NCBI GenBank assembly: GCA_940671915.1
Contig: CALNVZ010003432.1
Span: forward strand, 3,059,663 to 3,123,662
Reading direction: 5' to 3'
From: Paracentrotus lividus
Taxonomy: Eukaryota; Echinodermata; Echinoidea; Camarodonta; Echinidae
Length of the DNA: 64,000 nt
The notes beneath the pieces were generated by a model that worked only from the letters and a program-made list of their open reading frames with translations, had not been told where the DNA came from and ran no database searches. Positions 50,290 to 59,151 of the stretch are shown here, piece after piece. The number at the start of each line of letters is the position of its first letter. Position 1 is the stretch's first letter. The position numbers were made by a program, and so were the translations under genes.

Positions 50290-51275
50290 CAGTGGTGGCC
50301 AAAATTATTAGAACACCTGAACCTACACAAAGTCTATGGGATTATCAATACCCTAGTTCATTTGCCGAAATCAGATTAAAGATATCTTTTGTGTGTCACG
50401 AGCTTTCATGACTTTTTAGCATAGGGTCTTACGTATATGTTGATACAAATTTATATAGTTTCGACCATCTGGTAATGCGCAGCATTAAAAATAGTTGCGC
50501 TATGCGCTTTTGGTTTCCCCATAGACTTGTGTATTAAACATGTAGTCCAAATGCAAAAAAGTAAAATGCCAATTACATATGCCGCTTGCTCAAAAAGTAT
50601 TTGAGGTAGAAGTATGAAACTTAGCAGGCTTATTTATTCTAATGTACCTCAAATACATTCTAAGTTTCAGCAAATTTGGTCAAATGGGGAGGGTGGATTC
50701 GCCCCCACCCGTGGTGGTTAGATGACCAAAATAACCATGCCCATTGAAGGTTAAGACTATTTTTTTTTATTTAATGAAGACACTCCTTGTAAATGTATGT
50801 TTTTTAAAGGACATTTCATGAGCAATTCAATTATGTTGAAATATTAAGGGTTATTGGAACAATGGACTTAAATAGGGGCACTGAATTAAAAATTTGGGGC
50901 CCTTCAAAAATAATTTAAAAATCCCTACATAAGATGTAACTACTTCACCCTGTGTTGTTATGAATGCCATTTTTGACATCCTCAGGAAATTTCCTTTCAG
51001 AATATATATACTTTTGTAGGGAGAGGCTTAAAATGTTTAACGTTATGACACTTTGATCCTGAAAGGGGCAAGATTTTTAAATTTATCAATTGGTGGTGTA
51101 ACATAAAAAAGGGGCGACTTGGCCAACACATGGCTTTGTTATTTAGTTTTTAAAGCATAATGATGATATTCGGAGACATTCCAACCATTTTATAGGTATT
51201 TAAATGGTCAACTGAATGAAAATTATTAAAATCATTTAAATATGCTTGGTGTTCTAATAATTTTGGCCACCACTG
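50290..51275. mobile_element. Nonautonomous Tc1-like element, 986 bp
   Basis: Perfect terminal repeats CAGTGGTGGCCAAAATTATT continuing AGAACACC, inverse at 51248-51275, flanked by TA (50288-50289, 51276-51277). This terminus is typical of Tc1-type elements. The interior has no transposase reading frame, so it is a deletion derivative or nonautonomous family member. The perfect ends imply recent activity. Confidence 0.88.
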
Positions 51276-52439
51276 TATATAGTTAAGTTTTTGTTGTATT
51301 GATCTCAGTTCATCTTCTATTCTATAATTTCTTATCTATTACTTTGTTTTATTGAAGGAACAAAATTATCAATATTTCCACTGCTGACTATGACGGGAAG
51401 GCATCCATGGGGGTCCGCAGAAAAGAAAATAATTTTTAGACGCAACCGGACGTAACTGAACTTAAGTGTGTGGGTGACTGTTGCATTAATAAGATAATCA
51501 TGTTTAGGGTTTATTTAAACACTAAAGTAAATGAACATCCAGTCACTGATAAAAAGAGTCATGAAAATGATTGTTTATATTTTAAAAGTTGATATCAACA
51601 TTAATGAAATTAATGCGTGCATCCTTTATTTATGTACCGTACGTGCAGCTATAAATTTTTATGCAAAATAATTAAATATCTATTTAATTGTGATCATTAA
51701 TTTGTTTGTCTCGTACATTCAGAACGTAAATTCACTTAATACATTTAATGCTTATAGGCTCTATCACAATATTTGATTGCTATCCAAAGAAGTAAAAAGA
51801 ATAAATAAATAATCGTAATTTTCCTCATACTCTCTTCCATAAGAAATTTAATCAATGAGGAAATATATAAAAACATACAATAAAGTTTAATAAGGGACTA
51901 TACATAATCATTTTCACGAGGGAAGGGTCGGCAATTTGAAAGTCGAGTTCATTAAAGATAAGATGATTTTTATATTCAATTTACAAACTAGATGAATTAA
52001 AAAATTTCTCCTCTTGATATCTCTCTTATCTCCTTTTCGTTCTGGTTAATATATATATTGCTCATACCAAACAAATCTTTGATAATTCTAGTCCCAAAAC
52101 TGCAGTTCTGGCTCATTACTTCCTAACTATTTCCCAAGTTAATCAAAGTGAAAGTATTATGTTGACAGTTAAAGATTCTAACAACAGTTCCTCCATTTGA
52201 TCCGATACTGATTGAAAACTGTATAAGGTGGGGTTTTGGATTTCTTCCCCACCCCTTTGGTCATGCTCAGCTGTATATGTGTCTGAGGTTTTGTTTGTTT
52301 GTTTTTGTTTTTGTTTTTTGTTTGTTGTTTTGGTCTGTTTCCACCGAACCATATCCCGATAGGTTTCATAATTTTTTGATAAAAATTAAAAACTTATCTT
52401 TTTTTAGTACTAACTGCAGCGCCTTTCTTGGTCTCTTTT

Positions 52440-53144
52440 TTGAAATACTCGACGATCGACGAGGCGATCAATTATTTTTCAGGTAAATATATTCATCATA
52501 ATCCATTTCTATAATCATGCGCTAGCTGTCATGTCATATTGATATATTATTATTCGAGTTTTAGCTCCAGGCCTAAAAAAAAGGAGATATAACCTTTAAA
52601 AGACTTTTAAATTGCCCTTGCTCCTACATAATTATACAATCATGGAAGTCCGGTTTCCGACATGCAAATAGCTATATAGAGATCGGGGGCTTCGTTTTCA
52701 CTCGGCCCATGCACATTGTTGAATATCATGGTTCGGTGCGTTGACACAATCGATCTATTCAAACTCTCACACACATGCACGCAATACATATCGGCCTACG
52801 CGAAGACGTTGGGTTGCTTTCTCGTTGTTTACCTAGAAAAAGAGTGATACCATTGCCAATTGTTGGGCGGGGGTAGAGGATAAGTGTGTGAACCTATTGT
52901 CATTTTTGGAGCAGAGTCGGTGAACTCATCATTCGACCTATAATATAGTTGCATAGACTGTCGTGTAGGCCCATGTAACGTTGTTCACTACGCGATTGGA
53001 TACGATATGCCGCAGCAAATTAAGCAGACGATAATAGTGTTGTGAAACAGGTGTTATCTTCGTTAGATAGCTTTCGGTAACTGGTAGTGGAATAAATTAT
53101 TACCGCCACAATATCAAGCCGTCGACAACGCACTATACTTCAAA
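52440..53144 (+). promoter_or_regulatory. Putative tetraspanin promoter and 5' UTR region
   Basis: The few hundred bases before the ATG are richer in CpG than the surrounding DNA (for example CGACGATCGACGAGGCGATC near 52450 and dispersed CpGs from 52670 to 53120). An inverted CCAAT box (ATTGG) is near 52995 and a weak TATA-like TATAATATA near 52940. The transcription start cannot be read from sequence alone, and an upstream noncoding exon is possible. Confidence 0.35.
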
Positions 53145-53228
53145 ATGGTGTCGCCCAATCGGGTTCCCAATAATGTCATCAACCCGTGTGTCAAGTATAC
53201 GTTGTATGCTCTCAGTTTTCTCTTCTGG
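53145..53228 (+). CDS. tspan33: Tetraspanin exon 1 (start, TM1 first half)
   Basis: ATG in the context caaaATGG. 28 codons: MVSPNRVPNNVINPCVKYTL then YALSFLFW, donor gtaagg at 53229. The Cys-Val-Lys-Tyr just before TM1 is typical of tetraspanins, where the juxtamembrane Cys is often palmitoylated. Confidence 0.9.
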
Positions 53229-56200
53229 GTAAGGATTTAAATGTATTTCATTTTCTTTCCTTTTTTCTAGTATAGTAGTATTTTGGTACATCTCAGATAT
53301 CAGATCCAGCTGGAATAGGGCCTACCACTGAGAACAATAGCATGAAGTTGAATATTCTAGTGTTTTGATTGTTAATGTGTAAAATTATATAATGAATTTT
53401 AAATTGTCACTATGAAATAACATATTTTTTTATAAATTAAAAAATATAGTAATTCATTGATCAAAAGATAATGCTTTAAATTAGGAATATCTAAGCATTG
53501 CCATGGTGATGGTGATTTATTAAATTTTATTATTAGGCCAGCAGATTTAAAAAGTTGTGAAAAATTATGATTATGTTGCATGATAACCTCTAATAGTTTT
53601 ATTATATTATAAAAATGACGTTTTAATTAACAACTGTGGAATTCTTGGCATTTACCCCATAGCACTATCACAAAAAAAAAAAGTAATTATTATGCTGGCA
53701 TTATGTTTGATGCAGTTATTGTTTTCAATCACATTGAACTCTGTGTGACCACTGTGGCAAATATTGTAAAATGATTTCATCAATGAAGTTAAAATAAATC
53801 TATTGTCTGCTCTACTTCCACTATTTACATTATAAAGGCGTTGGGTAACCAATCATAATGTCAAAGGATAATTTCTCTTCATTATTGCATGTAAAAAGAC
53901 CCCCATTGAAACAAAATATCATTCGTCAGTTTTAAACTATAAAATGGATGTGGAATAAAATAAATGAAAAATTAATTTTCAGTAGCATTATTTAATCCCA
54001 GTTTAACGCCCCACCAATAATTGTAGGCCTACAGCAGATATACAATCAACAGTTTGGAGGCTAGCAAATTTCCATTGTCAGTGTTTGAGAATTCTAGTTT
54101 TCATAAAGCTCTCACCCCTTTGACATGAAGAAAATAAGATGGCATAGAAATTTATATTGTCATGTGGAGTATAACTTAAAAAAGAGCAAATTTTTATTAT
54201 AATTTTTCGTAATAATGTTTAATTCTTTTGTCTCTTATTTTTGTGTATTTTTCTTTACATTTCCTCAGCTGGTATGTTGGTGTTTAACTGGCATCGGCAT
54301 CTGGGCGCTGGTTGAGAGAGGGGACAATGTGAACGTGACGTCATACCTGGACTTCTTCACCGACCCCGCCATCGTGATGGTGGTCGTTGGCCTTCTTGGG
54401 ATCGTTCTAAACTTCGCTGGATTTATCGGTGCCCTCAGGGAGAATTGTTGCCTCCTTACTTTTGTAAGTATTTTAAGTCTTTTAAACCTGTAGCATTATA
54501 GCATTTTCCAATGGTCGAAATCAATCACTTCTTCCCCAAATTAGCACCGATTATATACATTTTCATTTGGACAAAAACAGTTTAAAGAATATAATCTATG
54601 GTTAGTGACACTTAAGAATGAAAAAATCAAAAGTTCCCATCTTGTGCAAAAAATACATTTTTGTATACAGTGCCAATTTGGGATTGGATACAGGGATTAA
54701 TTTCTTTAGCAAATCATATACGGCACCGACACTTAAGTTCATATTTGTTTAAAATCTGTTAAATACTGTCTTATAAAACTTGTGAATCTATACAAAATTT
54801 GATTCAACAGATAAAAGGTGGTATATATATAAAGCTCAAATGTTGGAATTTTGTATTCTGTGGCAAAATTTAGAGGAAAGAGGAAAAAATATATATCATT
54901 CTTAGATACATGTAATTGAGCAACTGACAACATGTAATGACGCCCAGGACCTCAAATCAATTTGTGTGAAAGATCATTCCCTCTATCATTTTATCACAAA
55001 CTTCAGAATTCATATAATTGACCCCAGTTGCTGTATGCGCCCTGAATTTTCAATATTTATTTATTTTTGAAATAAATTTTCTCCTTCTTTTTCTCCCAGT
55101 TCTACCTGTCTATGATACTCATTTTCATCTTAGAAGTTACAGCTGGTATCTTGGCTTTTGCTTTCAGTGGACAGGTATGTTAAAGGGATGCAGTAACATT
55201 GAATGATCACAAATCACATTTTATTCGATTTTGCTTATTTTGCCAACATAATTATAAATACTTAGCTCAATCTGGTATCTCTTCAAAATTGCAAGCTAAT
55301 TGCTTGCTTTACCTTTGAGATATCAATGATTTCATACTCAAATTTTATAAACCAACACCGGATGATTCATAAAACCATGTGCTTTTTCCACATGGCAGAA
55401 CATACACCCATTTCCTGTTGTATAGCCCCCGTCCCTAGCGGCCTAGTGAGCTGGCAACAGAGGGTACTGGTGTTTGGCTGTATGCTTGGCATTGTTTGTT
55501 ACACTGTTTTAAGGTAGTAAATGACTTCCATTTGATCTGAAACTTTCAGTAGTTTGTTTGACTGTGGGAACAATATAATATTATTAATCTTGATCTAATT
55601 GCTCTTGTTTTTGAAAGTTACCCAATCCCTTTAAGCCTTTGAATACCATACCTGATACTTGTATGTGGTATGACTTACACACAATTAATATTGTGGTTCT
55701 ATTCTTCCTTGAGGTCCACAAAAGAAAGCATAAAAGAAACATACAATATGTAAGATACATGCAGGCCTAACATATAGGAATGTAAAGTAAGATAAATTTA
55801 TAATCAAATTGAACTCCCCAAATGTTAAATTCCTTGTGAGCACTCTACAAAGCTTTCATCTTTTGTGATGCTGGAAGTGTTTATCATAATTTTTCTTTTG
55901 ATTTAAAGATTAAAAAAAGGATATGTGTGAAGAGGACTTATATTGGAAAAACAAAAACAAAACAACAACATGTAAAATGTTATACTTTGATATTAATAAA
56001 AAAAATTGTGTGTTTGTCTGTTAACATTTTTTTTTGGTCATGACTCAGAGTGACAAATTTTCAGTATTTGCATGTTGGATGATACAAAAAAAATCCAGGA
56101 TCCAGATTCTATCCATGATACATAAAAGCAAATACATGTAGTTTTGCAGAGCAAACACAGTAATACATGAACGTGGATGTCATATTTATTTTTCGAAATT

Positions 56201-59114
56201 GGTGCAAAGTTTTTAATATTGTCATGCATCCATACAGTCTGGAGGCATGCATGGTTTTGTTGTAGTAAGCTATTGTTGAATCTTCACAAGACTAAGTGTG
56301 TAATTTTCCGTTCAAAGGGAAAAAAGCTTCCAGATCGTATAACTTGTCTTCAAATAGGGGGCCATGATGTTGAACCTAGTGCAAATGTAATGTCCCGGTT
56401 ATGTATAGATGAGGCACTTATCTTTTGGAAAAATCATTTAGATACCGTCTGCACAAAGGTGTCTCGCAGTGTAGGTGTTATTTATTAGGTTAAAATTTAT
56501 TTACCTGAAATGATATTGTAACAATATACAATAGTATTATTCTACCCCTACTTGAATTATTGTAATGTTTGCTTGGGGAAACACTTTCAAGTCATATCTT
56601 GATAAGTTTTAGAGTATTGCAGAAGAAGGCAGTACGACTTATAACTAATTCTCATTATATACATCCGAGTTCTCCGTTTTTCCTTCGTCTGAAAATGTTG
56701 CCACTAAGTGAACTTGTGTCGTTCAATGTGTACTGTTTATGTTCAAAACTGCAATCAATTCCTCATGAGTGTACGTTGAACAAAAATTTCTTAAGAATTC
56801 TCAAATCATAACTATAATACCCGTCAAAGGGGTCTTATTCATCAGCCTTTTGCAAGAACAAATGTCCACTCTGACCTCCTTTCATATACCTGCATAAAGC
56901 ATGGAACAGTTTGCCTGTTGATATAAAAAATAGTACAACTCTTTCTATGATCAAAAAGTTATCCAAAACTTACTTCTTGAAAGATTATGATGATTCCTTC
57001 AATTTGTATTCTAATATTTGTTACATTATAAACTAAGGACCTACTCATTCAATGTGAGAGTTGTGTGTGTGTGTGTGCATGTTTTTGTGTTTGCATATCG
57101 TTCTCTTTGTAAATAATTACTAGTTTAGCTCAACATTTTGACCTTAATATATCATGTTTTAATGGGTTGTTTTACGATCAGGGTACACCATTTTGTCTCA
57201 CTGGACCAAAAAAAAAAGGTGTTTTTGTTTTCCCCAAAATTTTGTGTATGTTTCTAGACCAGTAACATGATATTGCTTTTAAATTCGGAGGCATGAGGTC
57301 ACCAACTTATTTTCTATAGGGTTCAAATTTTGTATTACACGTAAAGTCAATTGCTTCATTTTTCGGAGAGGACGTTTTTGACGGAACGTGATTTGACAAC
57401 ATTGTAATGTGAACTGTCTGAAATATAAGTGGATGTTGGCGAATTAACATTATAAGTTTGTTGCATATATACAAGTGTTTCTCACAGACAAAAAAACATT
57501 TTCATCAAGTGATGTCTAACTATGCGTAAAAGCACCAATTCGGAGAGGACATTTTTTTGACAGAAATTGGCACCCCATTTTTGGTTAATGGTCACAAAAA
57601 TTCAGATTAACTGTAGCTTCTGGGGTTTTCAGTTTTTAAACAATCACATTTCAGTAATAAATTCTGATTGGAAAACAGGCTTAATGATTGCTAATAATAA
57701 AGATGCTCATGCTCAAAATTAGAAAAATAAATGAGACCTGGCAATTTTGCCCGTAAATTGCCAGATATGTCAATTTTAGAAAAAATGAGTTATGGTCAAT
57801 AATCCATTTTTCTCTTGTAGGTTGCTCAACAGTGCCCAATAGCCTACCATCAAAAAATTTGATATGGCGTTACCCAGATTTCGTTTTATGGTGCACAGAA
57901 GGCAATTTTTTGACGGTGTACCCTGATCGTAAAACAACCCGTATCGCTGTTTACATTGTTTTGTGTAGATTAGTATCTTCTTTATATCATGTTATTAATG
58001 TAATTTACTCCCAGGGCCCCGCTAACAAGCCTAGCTTCCAAAGGGGTCCTAAAATCATTTCATCTATGATGTACTCTAATTTGATAAGTGCTAATGTACT
58101 CATTATATATTTTATATTGAGGAGGCGGTGTAGCTCAGTTGTGAGAGCGTTCGTTTCGGACAAGATCATATGATCACGCGTGGGTTCGAGTCCCAGGCAG
58201 CCGAAAGACGTCTTGCAAAAATACTGATGCTAACGTTGTGTGTATACGTGCCTCGCCGCTGTATTCAGTGCAGGTGTGAATGCAGTTGGAAAACACTCCG
58301 TCCATCGGATGAGGACGATAATGTTGGTCCCGTGTATAGGAGAGTCACAACCTATGCACGTTAAAACCGATACATTATTCGAAAAAGAGAAGGGTGTTTC
58401 ACCCGGTGTATTGCACCTAGCCCCTCCCCGGAATACTGCAATAATCTTCAGAATTGAAGGAGGCAGTTAAATATGAAGAAGAAGAAGATATACACATATG
58501 TATATCAATATGATTGTATTGTGATGATTTTGGTTTTAAAATAAACTTGAACTTGAACTTGAACTTGAACTTGAATATTTACAAACTAAATATTAGACTA
58601 GGCTGAGTACATTTTGGAACTTTCATCCGGTGTCGCTTTTTTTTTTGTCTTTTCTTTTTTTTGCAGCTAAGTTTTCTACAATATGTGAATTTACATTTGC
58701 CTTGAAATAATGATGGGTAAATAATAAAGGAGTACTATTTTTCATTATTTTTCTCACTTTTGTCAAATGGTAATAATATTCTCAGTGTGGTAGACATTTC
58801 AATATATTATGTGACCAAGTTTATTTTAGCAAATTTAATTTTGTAGTATAATTTCTGTGATAGTTATGACAGGGTCAAATTAACTGATCATCTCTTCTCT
58901 TTCATCATCTCTCTTCCCATCCCTTTATGTTTCATTTCTGTTTATTATTTTCTCATCTGTCTGCCTGTCTTGAACTCTTTCTCCTCCACCTCTCTCTCTC
59001 TCTGTCTCTCTGTCTCTTCTTTTTTTTTTCTCTCTCTCTCTCATCTATTATCTCTTCTCTATATTCTTGCTTCTCTCTCCCCCTTCTCTCCTATCTATGC
59101 TCCCTCTCTCCCCT

Positions 59115-59151
<37 letters not shown>

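Larger units (their letters stand above)
47400..52440. other. Intergenic region between NMNAT and tetraspanin
   Basis: About 5 kb without a recognised gene. It contains a hAT-like short element (49071-49301), an AAAG microsatellite (50008-50030) and a nonautonomous Tc1-like element (50290-51275). 47400-49070 and 51300-52440 look unique and A+T-rich. Confidence 0.55.

Noticed and set aside
57832-58173. 113-residue open frame
   Set aside because: It crosses the right end of an inverted-repeat element into LINE 3' UTR and the SINE head; not a gene.
58123-58200. Functional tRNA gene
   Set aside because: The A and B boxes are good, but the two acceptor arms do not pair fully and the sequence continues into a SINE body and GAA tail.
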